This document shows, piece after piece, positions 39,146-48,214 of a stretch of DNA of 64,000 nucleotides. Location of the stretch: the NCBI GenBank assembly GCA_963747985.1, contig CAVVHG010000006.1, forward strand, positions 744,001 through 808,000. The letters run 5' to 3'. Position 1 is the stretch's first letter. Every line of letters begins with the position of its first letter. The notes under the pieces are model-generated. The model made no database searches, was not told where the DNA came from, and saw only the letters and a list, made by a program, of their open reading frames with translations. The stretch comes from JACADW01 sp963747985 (GTDB lineage: Bacteria > Acidobacteriota > UBA6911). The translations under genes were made by a program, and so were the position numbers.

Positions 39146-40345
39146 ATGAAAACCGACAAGAAATTCTCGAGGCGTGAGTTCATCATGTCGACGGCCGCGA
39201 CAGGTGCGGCAGCGTCGTTTCTGATCGTGAAGCCCGAATCGGTGCGTGGAACCACCGCCAACGATGCCGTCACCATCGGGTGGGTCGGGCTCGGGGGCCG
39301 CGGCACCGCGGATGCGAGGGGACTGACCGCGGCCGGGGGGAGGATCGTTGCTCTCGCCGACGTTTTCCAGGATCGCATTGACACTGCTCGAAGGGCCTAC
39401 ACCGTCGAGGACTCCAGCTGCTTTCTCGGATTCGATGGCTATCAGAAGATCTGTGCGTTGAAGCTGGACGCCGTCCTGTTCGTAACACCTCCCGGTTTCA
39501 GGCCCGACGAGTTCAAGGCGGCGGTTCAGGCCGGCAAGCACGTTTTCATGGAGAAGCCGATAGCGGTCGACACCTGGGGTTGCCGCCAGGTGCTGCAGGA
39601 CGGGGAGAAGGCCAGGGCGCAGAAGCTCAGCGTCGTCGTCGGACTCCAGCGCCGCTACAGTACCGCCTACCAGGAAGCCCAGAAGAGAATAGCCGCCGGT
39701 GCGTTGGGGACCATTGTCGCCGGTCGCGGTTTCTACCTGACCGGGGATGTGTGGGGAGGCAAGCACTGGCCCAGGACCGACTTTGCCTCGGATCAGCTTT
39801 GGATGGCGCGCAACTGGTACTACTTCCGCTCCCTCTCAGGCGACCTGATCACCGAGCAGAACATCCACAACCTCGACGCCTGCAACTGGGTCCTTGGCGG
39901 CCATCCCGTAAGTTGCGTTGGATACGGCGGGCGCAACGTGCGGAAGTACATCGGCGACATTTTCGAGCATTTCAATGTGACGTTCCGCTATCCCGGCAAC
40001 GTGGACCTGACCTTCATGTCCGGACAGTTCTGCACACTGCACGACAGCTCGGAGCAGATCCTGGGAACCGACGGCACGTTCACCAACTCCGGCCGCAACA
40101 TCAAGATCGAAGGGAAGAATGCATGGGAGTCCAGCGGCCCGGACGATTCGAATCGCAACGAGTACGAGGCGTTCATCAACAGCGTCAGGAACGGGCAGCC
40201 GCGCGCAGATGCCGCGCACGCAGTTGACGGAACCTTCACCACCATCCTGGGCCGGGAAGCTGCGTATCGGGGCAAGGAAATCAAGTGGACAAAACTCTGG
40301 AACGAAAACCAGAAGCTCGCCCGCAAGCCTTACCCGGTGGCTTAG
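39146..40345 (+). CDS. Tat-exported Gfo/Idh/MocA oxidoreductase
   Basis: ATG 39146 follows AAGGAAG and opens a twin-arginine signal (SRREFIMSTAATGAAASF). The 399-residue protein has an N-terminal Rossmann fold (IGWVGLGGRGTAD) and the family MEKPIAVDTWG motif with the conserved EKP Lys. ITEQNIHNLDACNWVLGG is the helix that carries active-site residues. Members oxidise or reduce sugar hydroxyls, often with tightly bound NAD(P) that is loaded before Tat export. It is the first of three same-strand genes with a TIM-barrel isomerase and a DUF1080 protein, a set linked to 3-keto-glycoside processing. Its predicted action is C3 oxidation of a glycoside in the periplasm (inference). Confidence 0.88.
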   Translation: MKTDKKFSRREFIMSTAATGAAASFLIVKPESVRGTTANDAVTIGWVGLGGRGTADARGLTAAGGRIVALADVFQDRIDTARRAYTVEDSSCFLGFDGYQKICALKLDAVLFVTPPGFRPDEFKAAVQAGKHVFMEKPIAVDTWGCRQVLQDGEKARAQKLSVVVGLQRRYSTAYQEAQKRIAAGALGTIVAGRGFYLTGDVWGGKHWPRTDFASDQLWMARNWYYFRSLSGDLITEQNIHNLDACNWVLGGHPVSCVGYGGRNVRKYIGDIFEHFNVTFRYPGNVDLTFMSGQFCTLHDSSEQILGTDGTFTNSGRNIKIEGKNAWESSGPDDSNRNEYEAFINSVRNGQPRADAAHAVDGTFTTILGREAAYRGKEIKWTKLWNENQKLARKPYPVA

Positions 40346-40446
40346 GTGGGCATTCCCTCTACCCGGAGTTGCAGTAGTCGGAGGGGCGGTAGCGTCCTCT
40401 CGCCGGGAAGAGTTCAGGACGTCAGTAGAACGGAGGGCAGAGACAC

Positions 40447-41352
40447 ATGATGAACCGTCGGGAGTTTATGAGGAGCTCATCGATTGTCGCTTGCGGCACA
40501 CCCTGGTTCGGGCATCCGGCTTCCGCAGCGCCGGCGGCGCAGACACCGCAATTGCTGAGGAAGGGCGCCTGCATCGGCGTGCTCCCGCCGGCGCCCGGCC
40601 TTGCGGAACGCTTCCAGCTTGCGCGCAAGGCGGGCTTCGAGGGCGTGGAGCCGAACACGTTGAATACGCCGGAGGAGGTGCAGCAGTGCAAGGGGGCCGC
40701 GGCCACTGCCGGAATTGCCATCACATCGATCATGAACTCGGATCATTGGAAGTATCCTCTCACTGACAACGATCCGGAGGTCGTGAAGAAATGCATGGAC
40801 GGCATCAGGACCTCCATGCGCAACGCTCACGAGCTGAATGCCGGCGCCGTCCTGCTGGTGCCGGGAATCGTAACGGCCGACGTCCGTTACGTTGATGTCT
40901 ACCGGAGATCGCAGGAGAAGATCCGGGAGCTGCTGCCCCTGGCGAAAGAACTCGGGGTGATTATTGCGATCGAAAACGTAGGCAACCGGTTTCTCCTGAG
41001 CCCGCTCGAGTTCGTGCGCTATATCGACGAGCTCGACAGCCCATTTGTGAAGGCCTACTTCGACATCGGGAACATCGTGACGAATGGTTACCCGCAGGAC
41101 TGGATCCGGACCATCGGGAGCCGGCTTGTCAGGGTGCACATCAAACGGTTTGAGCCCGGCGTCGACCATCCGAAGTTCGATCCGGCGGACCGGAGAACCC
41201 AGGGAATCAACTGGGTCGACGTCCGCAAAGCCCTTGCGGAGACAGGCTACTCGGGTTGGGTCACAGCAGAGGTCAGGAGTGGAGACGAAGACTATTTGCG
41301 GGATCTCAGCACCCGGATGGACAAGTTCATCGCGGGAGAGAGTCCGATCTAA
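40447..41352 (+). CDS. Exported sugar phosphate isomerase/epimerase-like TIM barrel
   Basis: A 301-residue protein with an N-terminal Tat-like motif (NRREFMRSSSI) and cleavage near ASAAP. It has the AP-endonuclease-2/xylose isomerase fold: ARKAGFEGVEPNT near residue 58, then metal-ligand candidates Glu in AIENVG, Asp in YFDIGN and Glu in VTAEVRSGD, with VHIKRFEPG between. Secreted members of this fold act as epimerases, or as lyases that eliminate an aglycone from 3-keto-glycosides. It lies between an oxidoreductase and a DUF1080 gene (16 bases to the next start), so the lyase role is the better guess here. Confidence 0.85.
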   Translation: MMNRREFMRSSSIVACGTPWFGHPASAAPAAQTPQLLRKGACIGVLPPAPGLAERFQLARKAGFEGVEPNTLNTPEEVQQCKGAAATAGIAITSIMNSDHWKYPLTDNDPEVVKKCMDGIRTSMRNAHELNAGAVLLVPGIVTADVRYVDVYRRSQEKIRELLPLAKELGVIIAIENVGNRFLLSPLEFVRYIDELDSPFVKAYFDIGNIVTNGYPQDWIRTIGSRLVRVHIKRFEPGVDHPKFDPADRRTQGINWVDVRKALAETGYSGWVTAEVRSGDEDYLRDLSTRMDKFIAGESPI

Positions 41353-41368
41353 GGAAGGAGAAGAATGC

Positions 41369-42331
41369 ATGCGAGCTCTCGTGCCCATCACATTTCTTAT
41401 GTTGTTGTTCATTGGTATCTCGGCGTTGCCGCCGATTTCGGGTGCAGTTGCAGCCGGAGACGATGACTTTCTGGGCAAGTGGGACATCACCGTGCCCCCC
41501 GCGGCCAAGGCGCGGGGCCGCGCCTGCTGGCTCGAGCTGACCAGGGAGAACGGGGTGCTGAAAGGCCTGTTCCAGCCGGGCGGCGGAGCCGCTTTTCCGC
41601 TCCCGACCGTGTCGATTGAGAACGGCGAGCTGCGGTTTCAGCATAGCCAGCGCGATCGCTTCAAGGAATTCACTGCGATCTACCGTGCGAAGATCCAGAG
41701 TGGCCGCCTGGAGGGCACGGTGACGTTAGGAGACCAGCAACCCCGCTCCTGGACCGGCGTGCGCCCGCCGGTATGGCCGGCGAATCCGCCTCGCGTGAAA
41801 CCTGGAAAACCCGTCGAGCTCTTCGACGGCAAATACACTGCGGGTTGGCTTGGTCAGTATCAGGGCAAGCCGGTCGGATGGAGCGTGCAGGACGGGATCC
41901 TGGTAAACAGCGAAGGGGCTGACAACATATATTCCGAAAGGAAGTTCATGAACTTCCAGGTAGCACTGGAGTTCAGGCTCAGCCAGGGAAGCAACAGCGG
42001 CCTCTACCTGCGCGGCCGTTACGAGATCCAGATCATGGACGATCAGGGCCGGCCCCTGGATATCCACAGCCAGGGAGCCCTTTATGGCTTCACTGTTCCC
42101 GGCGTGAGTGCGTCGAAGGCCGCGGGTGAGTGGCAGCGGTACGACATAACGATCGTTGCCAACCGTGTCACCGTAGTCTTGAACGGGACAAAGGTCATCG
42201 ACAACGGTGTGATTCCCGGCATTACGGGCGGGGCACTCGATGCGAATGAAGCCGAGCCGGGGCCGATAATGATCCAGGGGGATCACGGCAAAGTCGAAAT
42301 CAGGAAGCTGACGGTCACACCGCTGGAGTGA
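41369..42331 (+). CDS. Secreted DUF1080 (3-keto-disaccharide hydrolase-like) protein
   Basis: ATG 41369 follows GGAAGGAG and starts a Sec signal peptide (ITFLMLLFIGISALPPISG). The 320-residue protein has an N-terminal beta domain of about 125 residues. The DUF1080 concanavalin-like domain comes next, with VELFDGKYTAGW, NFQVALEFRLSQGSNSGLYL, RGRYEIQIMDD and NGTKVIDN. Characterised relatives hydrolyse 3-keto-disaccharides or bind glycans. Coming directly after an oxidoreductase and a TIM barrel, it fits as the bond-cleaving enzyme of an oxidative glycosidase set. A strong inverted repeat begins 3 bases after its stop. Confidence 0.88.
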   Translation: MRALVPITFLMLLFIGISALPPISGAVAAGDDDFLGKWDITVPPAAKARGRACWLELTRENGVLKGLFQPGGGAAFPLPTVSIENGELRFQHSQRDRFKEFTAIYRAKIQSGRLEGTVTLGDQQPRSWTGVRPPVWPANPPRVKPGKPVELFDGKYTAGWLGQYQGKPVGWSVQDGILVNSEGADNIYSERKFMNFQVALEFRLSQGSNSGLYLRGRYEIQIMDDQGRPLDIHSQGALYGFTVPGVSASKAAGEWQRYDITIVANRVTVVLNGTKVIDNGVIPGITGGALDANEAEPGPIMIQGDHGKVEIRKLTVTPLE

Positions 42332-42333
42332 CC

Positions 42334-42429
42334 AATTCTGGGGACAGGCTGCTCAACCTCGAAATTCCAGTGAATCTCGAGCTCACCCGACTCAGTCAAT
42401 TTCGAGGTGAGTAGCCTGTCCCCAAGATT
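42334..42429. repeat. Long inverted repeat, TGGGGACAGGCT type, between convergent genes
   Basis: Arms 42334-42366 and 42398-42429 are inverted copies over about 32 bases with few differences, containing TGGGGACAGGCT and CCTCGAAATT. The element fills the whole gap between the convergent DUF1080 and oxidoreductase genes and touches the stop codon of the latter. It could act as a two-way terminator as well as being a REP-like mobile palindrome. Confidence 0.85.
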
Positions 42430-43874
42430 TATGCGCCGGGGGGCGGATAGGTCCTGCGCTGCGGGGGACGGTTAAGGACGCGTCGACTTGCCGGGTCGAA
42501 TGCGATGACTCTTCCTTCGCGGTAGGAGTCCACGCCCAACCTGATCGCAACCATGACCTGGTAGCCCTTCACCACGTCGTAGACCGGCTTCTCGCGGCTG
42601 CGCATGCAGTTGAGCCAGTTGTCGATGAGATCCTCGCTCGGCTCGGGATCTATGGCCACCTCTGTCTTCCCGTCGTTGGCCTGCTTGAATTCGTTCAGGA
42701 AGTCGCGCTGCGGCTTGATGACGGCTCGCTCGATCGGCCCGGCCCACTGCCCGCGGCCCTTTGCCTGATCCCCCATCGCATCCATCGCCTGCGGTCGTTC
42801 CGTGACAATCTGGAGTGTGGCCCAGTTTCCGTAAATGGCGAGCGGAGCCGAGTCAGAGTTGGCCATGCAGGAGATCATGTTGATGGCGTAATCGCCGGGA
42901 TACTCGACCATGGTCATGTAGGTGTCGGGGACATCCCGATCCTTCTGTACGTAGATACCACCCGCACCTGTAACCCGTGTTGGGAAAGAGAACCCGAGCA
43001 TGGTGGACATCACTCCAAGCCGATGGTAGAGGAGGTCCGTCGCATTGCCGCCTGAGTAGTCCCAGTACTTCCTCCAGCGGAAGTAGCGTTCGGGGCTGAA
43101 AGGTCGCTTCGGTGCCGGGCCCAGCCATGTTTTCCAATCGAGATTCTTCTCACTCACCTCGGCATTCGGCCACTCCTGACTTCCGATGCCGGGGATCGGG
43201 TAGTCCCACATGCCGCTGTTCGTGTTCCGGTTATAGCTGATCAGCCCCCACACGACCTTCCCCATCTTGCCGGCGCTGATGTACTCGTTCACCTTCCAGT
43301 AGAGGCGCGTACTGGGGCCGGACCCTCCTACCTGCAGAACCCGCTTTGTCTGGCCGACGATTTCGCTGAGTTTGGCTGCCTCGTCTATCGTGTAGGTCAT
43401 CGGTTTCTCGAGGTAGACATCTTTCCCCGACAGGCACGCCTCTCGCGCGATGGCATAGTGCCAATGGTCGGGAACCGCGATAACGACACCATCGATGTCA
43501 GAACGAGCGATCACCTCGCGGTGGTCCCGATAGGTCTTCTCTGCCCTGGTCTGTTCCTGCGCGTACTTGAGGCGCGGTTCCCAGACATCACAAACCGCCG
43601 CATACTCGAAGTCTCCCGACTTCTCCTTGCGCGCGAGGAAACCTCGCTGCAGCAGCCCGAGAAACTGCATTCCGTTGCCGATGAAGGCGAGGTTGATCCG
43701 GTCGTTCGCCCCGAGAACCCTGGTGGTCACTTTCTTGACGGTTTTTTCCTTCCGTGGGGTGAACGCAGCACCGCCGAGCACTGATACCGTAGCCACGGCT
43801 GCCGTCGCCTGCTCCAGGAACTCCCTGCGGGTCGCGGTGCCTTGACCGCCGGCCTTTTGGTCTTTTATCGCCAT
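42429..43874 (-). CDS. Tat-exported Gfo/Idh/MocA oxidoreductase (second copy)
   Basis: ATG 43874 lies 9 bases after AAGGAG and is preferred to GTG 43883. The 481-residue protein carries a Tat signal (ATRREFLEQATAAV), NAD site NLAFIGNGMQFLG, PDHWHYAIAREACLSGKD, and YLEKPMTY with the conserved EKP Lys. FSPERYFRWRKYWDYSGGN is the subfamily's active-site region. The long C-terminal part ends in a Pro/Arg-rich tail (NRPPQRRTYPPPGA). It converges with the DUF1080 gene, so it is likely controlled separately but may act on the same substrates. Substrate unknown. Confidence 0.88.
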   Translation of the reverse strand: MAIKDQKAGGQGTATRREFLEQATAAVATVSVLGGAAFTPRKEKTVKKVTTRVLGANDRINLAFIGNGMQFLGLLQRGFLARKEKSGDFEYAAVCDVWEPRLKYAQEQTRAEKTYRDHREVIARSDIDGVVIAVPDHWHYAIAREACLSGKDVYLEKPMTYTIDEAAKLSEIVGQTKRVLQVGGSGPSTRLYWKVNEYISAGKMGKVVWGLISYNRNTNSGMWDYPIPGIGSQEWPNAEVSEKNLDWKTWLGPAPKRPFSPERYFRWRKYWDYSGGNATDLLYHRLGVMSTMLGFSFPTRVTGAGGIYVQKDRDVPDTYMTMVEYPGDYAINMISCMANSDSAPLAIYGNWATLQIVTERPQAMDAMGDQAKGRGQWAGPIERAVIKPQRDFLNEFKQANDGKTEVAIDPEPSEDLIDNWLNCMRSREKPVYDVVKGYQVMVAIRLGVDSYREGRVIAFDPASRRVLNRPPQRRTYPPPGA

Positions 43875-43972
43875 GCGAAGCACTCCTTACCGGGCTGACG
43901 TTGATCGCATCTCCGGGGATCAGACGCGCCGCCCTCCTACAATAAACTCTATCGAGGACATCCGCCGGGAAC

Positions 43973-44398
43973 TCATTTCTTCGCCGGCGGGTTCTGTATA
44001 TTGCCTATCACAATCTCGGTCTTGCCGGAATCCTCGTTAGCGGTGATGATCAGAAGCTTGTATTGTCCCTCGACCTCGGCTCGAATGGCCGCCGAAGGCA
44101 ATCCGTGCGTCTTCGTTTCCAGCACTTGTGACTTGCCCTTCAGCGCTTCTTTGTAGAAGCTGATCACCTTGGAAACCGGGTCCTCGGTTTCATACATAGC
44201 CGCGCGGACCAGCTTGGCGCGATCCTGCGGCAGCAGGTGCTTGCTGAAACCGTCCGAAAGCGCTTGCGCGCCGGGGTAGATCGGCACGCCTGCGTCCAGG
44301 GCCTTCGGCTCGGTCTTGTTCGTCCGGCTGCAGGCTGGAAAGCCGATGAGAGCCAGCGCGATCAAGAGGGCCGGAACTGCAGGACGAACCGTTCTCAC
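43973..44398 (-). CDS. Putative lipoprotein downstream of argG
   Basis: GTG 44398 overlaps the argG stop by four bases (GTGA), suggesting coupling; an upstream ATG at 44416 would add six residues. The signal ALLIALALIGFPAC ends in a Cys (residue 23) but the lipobox is imperfect (Phe at -3, Pro at -2). The mature part is about 118 residues with VPIYPGAQAL, DPVSKVISFYKEALKGK and IVIGNIQ, a pattern seen in small acidobacterial proteins with a VxxFYxxxL segment. Function unknown; probably envelope-attached. Confidence 0.65.
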   Translation of the reverse strand: MRTVRPAVPALLIALALIGFPACSRTNKTEPKALDAGVPIYPGAQALSDGFSKHLLPQDRAKLVRAAMYETEDPVSKVISFYKEALKGKSQVLETKTHGLPSAAIRAEVEGQYKLLIITANEDSGKTEIVIGNIQNPPAKK

Positions 44399-45651
44399 TT
44401 GTCTTTGCCCTTGCATCTGCGCTCCCGATAGTGCGTCAGACGGATACCTGAAAGATTGAGCAACCCCTCCACCTTGCTCGGCAGCCCGAACAGGTTTATG
44501 AATCCCTCGGCTTCCTTCTGGTTGTACACCTCATCCTCTCCGAACGTTGCGAGATCCTCCCGGTACAGAGAATAAGGCGATCTCCTGCCGGCGATCATGA
44601 CGTTGCCTTTGTAGAGCTTCAGCCTGACCTTCCCCGTGACACGCTCCTGGGTCGAGTCGATGAAGGCGTCCATGGCGTAACGCAACGGTGTGAACCATTG
44701 GCCATTGTAAACGATCTCGGCGTATTTACCCGCGAGGATGTCCTTGTAGTGAAGCGTGGTGCGATCCAGGGTGAGGCTCTCCAACTCACGATGCGCGGCC
44801 AGCAGGAGGGTCCCGCCGGGAGTCTCGTAGATGCCACGCGATTTCATCCCCACCAGCCGGTTTTCGATCAGGTCGACGCGGCCCACCGCGTTAGCACCAC
44901 CAATGCGGTTGAGTTCCTCGAGCAGAGCGGCGGGAGACAACTCCCGGCCGTCGACGGCCGTCGGGGTGCCGTGTTCGAAATCGATCTCCACGTACTGAGG
45001 CCGATCCGGAGCCTTCTCCGGCGAAACAGTGAGCGTATAAACACGCTCCTCGGGTTCGTTCCAGGGATCCTCGAGCAGACCTCCCTCGTGACTCAGGTGC
45101 CAGAGGTTGCGGTCTTCGCTGTAGATCTTTTCGCGCGACGCCGTAACCGGGATCTTGCGATCCTGCGCATAGTCGATCTCCTGTTCGCGCGATTTGATGT
45201 CCCATTCACGCCACGGGGCGATGATCTTGAGCGTCGGATTGAGCGCCTTGTAAGCCAGTTCGAAGCGCACCTGGTCATTGCCTTTTCCGGTGCAGCCGTG
45301 CGCCACGGCTTCTGCCCCCTCCTGCTCCGCAATTTCCACCTGTCTGCGGGCGATCAGGGGACGGGCGAAGGAGGTCCCGAGCAGGTACTTGCGCTCATAG
45401 ACAGCGCCGGCACGCAGGGTAGGGAAGACAAACTCACGCACGAACTCGTCACGCAGGTCTTCAATGATGCATTTGGAGGCTCCGGTCCGCAGCGCCTTTT
45501 CCTCGAGACCGATCAGTTCCTCGCCCTGCCCGATGTTCGCAGCGAAGGCTATGACTTCGGCGCCGTAGTTCTCCTTGAGCCAGGGGATGATGATCGATGT
45601 GTCGAGACCGCCGCTATAGGCCAGGACTACCTTGTGTACTCTGGGTGTCAT
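44395..45651 (-). CDS. argG: Argininosuccinate synthase
   Basis: The 418-residue protein has the ATP pyrophosphatase loop VLAYSGGLDTSIII at the N-terminus. Further blocks are AHGCTGKGNDQVRFELAY, PWREWDIKSREQEIDYA, NLWHLSHEGGLLEDPW, GGANAVGRVDLIENRLVG and SRGIYETPGGTLL. It joins citrulline and aspartate using ATP in arginine synthesis. It sits 13 bases after the mannose-1-phosphate guanylyltransferase gene and overlaps a lipoprotein gene. No other arg gene is near, so the pathway is scattered. Confidence 0.96.
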   Translation of the reverse strand: MTPRVHKVVLAYSGGLDTSIIIPWLKENYGAEVIAFAANIGQGEELIGLEEKALRTGASKCIIEDLRDEFVREFVFPTLRAGAVYERKYLLGTSFARPLIARRQVEIAEQEGAEAVAHGCTGKGNDQVRFELAYKALNPTLKIIAPWREWDIKSREQEIDYAQDRKIPVTASREKIYSEDRNLWHLSHEGGLLEDPWNEPEERVYTLTVSPEKAPDRPQYVEIDFEHGTPTAVDGRELSPAALLEELNRIGGANAVGRVDLIENRLVGMKSRGIYETPGGTLLLAAHRELESLTLDRTTLHYKDILAGKYAEIVYNGQWFTPLRYAMDAFIDSTQERVTGKVRLKLYKGNVMIAGRRSPYSLYREDLATFGEDEVYNQKEAEGFINLFGLPSKVEGLLNLSGIRLTHYRERRCKGKDK

Positions 45652-45664
45652 TGAACTTGCCTCC

Positions 45665-46720
45665 TCATTTCATTTCTTCGGGCAGAGACGACAGCAGCGT
45701 TTTCAATTCCGCGGCGCGGTCCTTGCGGCAGACGAGGACTTTTCCGCGCGCTCGCACCACTACGAGTTCCGATACTCCGAAGACCGTGACCGCTCCATCC
45801 TCCGAAAGAAGAATGCAATCCCTGGACTGCACCGGTACCGCTCGTCCCTGGACCACGTTGCCGGATGAATCCGCAGGGATAGTCCTTGCCAGGGAAGTCC
45901 AGTTGCCGATGTCATCCCAGCCATATGCGACCGGCACGAGGCGCAGTCCGGAAGCCTTCTCCAGTATTCCGTAATCGATTGAGACGCGCGGGAGCGACGA
46001 AAATATCCGGAGCATCTCTGCCCGGGCATTTTCTCGATCCAGCAGAGGGCGGAGCTCGCCGAGCGCGCGGCTGATCTCGGGCATGTGGTTCTCGAAGAGT
46101 GCCAGAAGAGTTCTGTTGCGCCAGAGAAACATGCCGCTGTTCCAGAAGTATCTGCCGGAACGCACGTACTCCAAAGCCTTTGCGGCATCGGGCTTTTCCA
46201 CGAAGCGGAGAACGGGCCAGGCAGCAGCCCGCACGGCGGGCTTCTCGGCCCGGATATACCCGTACCCGGTTTCAGGGCGATCCGGCCTGATACCGAAGAC
46301 GATTCCCGTGGCTCCCTCGAGGTTCTCTATCCCTATTCGAACCGTCTGCCGGAATTGATCTGCATCGGCGACGAAGTGATCCGCGGGCAGGGCCAGCATG
46401 ATGGCCTCCGGATCGCGCAGCGCAACATGGATAGCGCTGAGGCCAAGGCAGGCAGCCGTATCTCGCCCGATCGGTTCGACGATGAAGTTTGCCGGCGGTA
46501 TCTCCGGGACCTGTCTGGACGCTATCTCCCTGTGTTTTTCGCCGAGCGCGATCAGAATCCTTTCGACGGGAACCAACGAGCGGAGCCGGGCCACCGTCTC
46601 CTGCAGCAGGGTAGCCGGTCCAATCAGAGGCACGAAGGGTTTCGGCCTCTCCTCGGTGCTCAGCGGCCAGAAACGCTCCCCTCTTCCGCCGGCCATGACT
46701 ACTGCGTAGACTGTCGACAT
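45665..46720 (-). CDS. manC: Mannose-1-phosphate guanylyltransferase
   Basis: ATG 46720 is preferred to TTG 46729; the ribosome site is weak in either case. The 351-residue protein starts TVYAVVMAGGRGERFWPLS and contains the KPFVPLIG, PADHFVADADQF, VEKPDAAKALEY, FWNSGMFLWR and GWDDIGNWTSL blocks of the GMP-only (short) ManC type. The PMI domain found in bifunctional enzymes is absent. It makes GDP-mannose from GTP and mannose-1-phosphate for envelope glycans, linking in function to the glycosyltransferase genes at 1-3391. It is the first gene of a manC-argG-lipoprotein operon. Confidence 0.92.
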   Translation of the reverse strand: MSTVYAVVMAGGRGERFWPLSTEERPKPFVPLIGPATLLQETVARLRSLVPVERILIALGEKHREIASRQVPEIPPANFIVEPIGRDTAACLGLSAIHVALRDPEAIMLALPADHFVADADQFRQTVRIGIENLEGATGIVFGIRPDRPETGYGYIRAEKPAVRAAAWPVLRFVEKPDAAKALEYVRSGRYFWNSGMFLWRNRTLLALFENHMPEISRALGELRPLLDRENARAEMLRIFSSLPRVSIDYGILEKASGLRLVPVAYGWDDIGNWTSLARTIPADSSGNVVQGRAVPVQSRDCILLSEDGAVTVFGVSELVVVRARGKVLVCRKDRAAELKTLLSSLPEEMK

Positions 46721-46987
46721 ATTGTTCAAATCAATCAGGATCCCACATTTTAGAGCACTCTGAAGAGAATGGATATCCCAATCTGGCTCAGGCAGCGTCC
46801 CGCAAGCCGTGGGTGGGTGAAACCCGATGATCCTGCGGCCTGGAGGCGGGTCCGCCCCGCAGGTGCGGACATCGGGCGCTTCAACGAACCGCGTCCGCTC
46901 CCTCCTGTCGGGCGGGATCTATCCGGGAGTGATGTCATACGGGAGCCGGCGTCAAGCCCGGCACGAACGGAGTAAAATAGGCAATCT

Positions 46988-47698
46988 ATGGACGAGAGTT
47001 CCGCGACAAAACCGCTGGCGCTTCTGATCCCGGGGCTCGATGGAACTGGCCGTCTTTTTTGCCAGCAGGAGGCTGCTCTTCAGGTCCGCTACCGCGTTCG
47101 CGCCTGGGAATTTCGAAGACGCTCCCGGTTCGAGCTGGCCGACCTGGTCGAGGAGTTGATCGAAGGAACCTGCCGGGAGGCTCCGGGAACCATCGCAGTC
47201 GTGGGCGAGTCCTTCGGAGGCGTGCTTGCCATTTCCTTCGTTCTCGCCTGCCCCGAGAGGGTGCGCTCTTTGACCCTGGTCAACGCTTTTCCGGTCTATC
47301 GGCGTCGCCTGCGCATCAACCTCGCCTCGCGCCTTTTCCCGGCGCTGCGGTGGCCCGGACTCCGCCGCCTGAAAGACCTGATAGCGGACAGGGTCCTCGC
47401 CAGCGAAGGGGTGAGCCCGGAGGGCCGCAGGGCCTACTATGAGGAGTTACGCGGCGTCGACCCGGCGGGCTACCGGCAGCGGCTGGAAATTATCAGGAAC
47501 GTGGACCTTGTGGATCGCCTTCCTGAGATAACGGTTCCTACGCTTCTGATGGCCTCCGGCCGCGACAAGCTGGTGCCATCTTTAAAAGAAGCGCGATTGA
47601 TGGCCGCGCGCATTCCCAATGCGAGGCTGTACGAATTCCCGCGAGCGGGTCACGCCCTGCTGCTCACACCCGGTTTTCGGCTCGCCGACTACATCTGA
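46988..47698 (+). CDS. Alpha/beta hydrolase
   Basis: A 236-residue hydrolase with the full triad visible: Ser75 in VVGESFGGVLA, Asp193 in SGRDKLVPS and His222 in RAGHALLLTP. An oxyanion-type LLIPGLDGTGRLF lies near residue 12. There is no signal peptide, so it acts in the cytoplasm. It may be an esterase or a member of the MenH/BioH-like group; substrate cannot be read. A TAAAAT box lies just upstream of the start and the Shine-Dalgarno is poor. A pterin dehydratase gene follows 116 bases later. Confidence 0.85.
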   Translation: MDESSATKPLALLIPGLDGTGRLFCQQEAALQVRYRVRAWEFRRRSRFELADLVEELIEGTCREAPGTIAVVGESFGGVLAISFVLACPERVRSLTLVNAFPVYRRRLRINLASRLFPALRWPGLRRLKDLIADRVLASEGVSPEGRRAYYEELRGVDPAGYRQRLEIIRNVDLVDRLPEITVPTLLMASGRDKLVPSLKEARLMAARIPNARLYEFPRAGHALLLTPGFRLADYI

Positions 47699-47814
47699 CT
47701 TGACCGCGGAGCCTGCTTCCGCCCGGATCTTCTTCGCGCCGGTGCCGACCCCTCGCCGAGAGGGCAAAGGCGCCCTTAATCCCCGTCTGCTAACATTACC
47801 GGGAGGAGGTGTTC

Positions 47815-48174
47815 ATGGACGACTTGACCAGGAAGAAATGCGAGTCATGCCGCGCGGGTGCGCCGAAGTTGACGCCCGATGAGATCGCTGCGATGAAGCC
47901 ACAAATCCCCGATTGGACAATCGTCACCAGTGACGGAGTTGACGCCCTGGAGCGGGTCTTCCGGTTTGACGATTTTGCCGGAGCCCTGGACTTCACGGTG
48001 AAACTCGGGGAGCTCGCCGAGAGCGAGGGCCATCACCCGGCTATCCTTACAGAGTGGGGGCGGGTGACTGTCTCCTGGTGGACCCACAAGATCGGCGGGC
48101 TCCACGCCAACGACTTCATCATGGCCGCCAAGACCGACCACCTCTACGGACACGGGAAGCAGTCCGGGGCATAG
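47815..48174 (+). CDS. 4a-hydroxytetrahydrobiopterin dehydratase (pterin carbinolamine dehydratase)
   Basis: ATG 47815 lies after GGGAGGAGG; a GTG six bases upstream is less likely. The 119-residue protein has the PCD core ESEGHHPAILTEWGRV followed by TVSWWTHKIGGLHANDF, with the His-His-Pro active site. An unusual N-terminal CESCRAG pair of cysteines precedes it. It dehydrates 4a-carbinolamine to recycle the pterin used by aromatic amino acid hydroxylases, or acts in pterin metabolism. No phenylalanine hydroxylase gene is in view. Confidence 0.9.
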   Translation: MDDLTRKKCESCRAGAPKLTPDEIAAMKPQIPDWTIVTSDGVDALERVFRFDDFAGALDFTVKLGELAESEGHHPAILTEWGRVTVSWWTHKIGGLHANDFIMAAKTDHLYGHGKQSGA

Positions 48175-48214
48175 CCGGGTGCCGGCAGCGAACGGTCGTT
48201 CACGTCCAGGGCGG

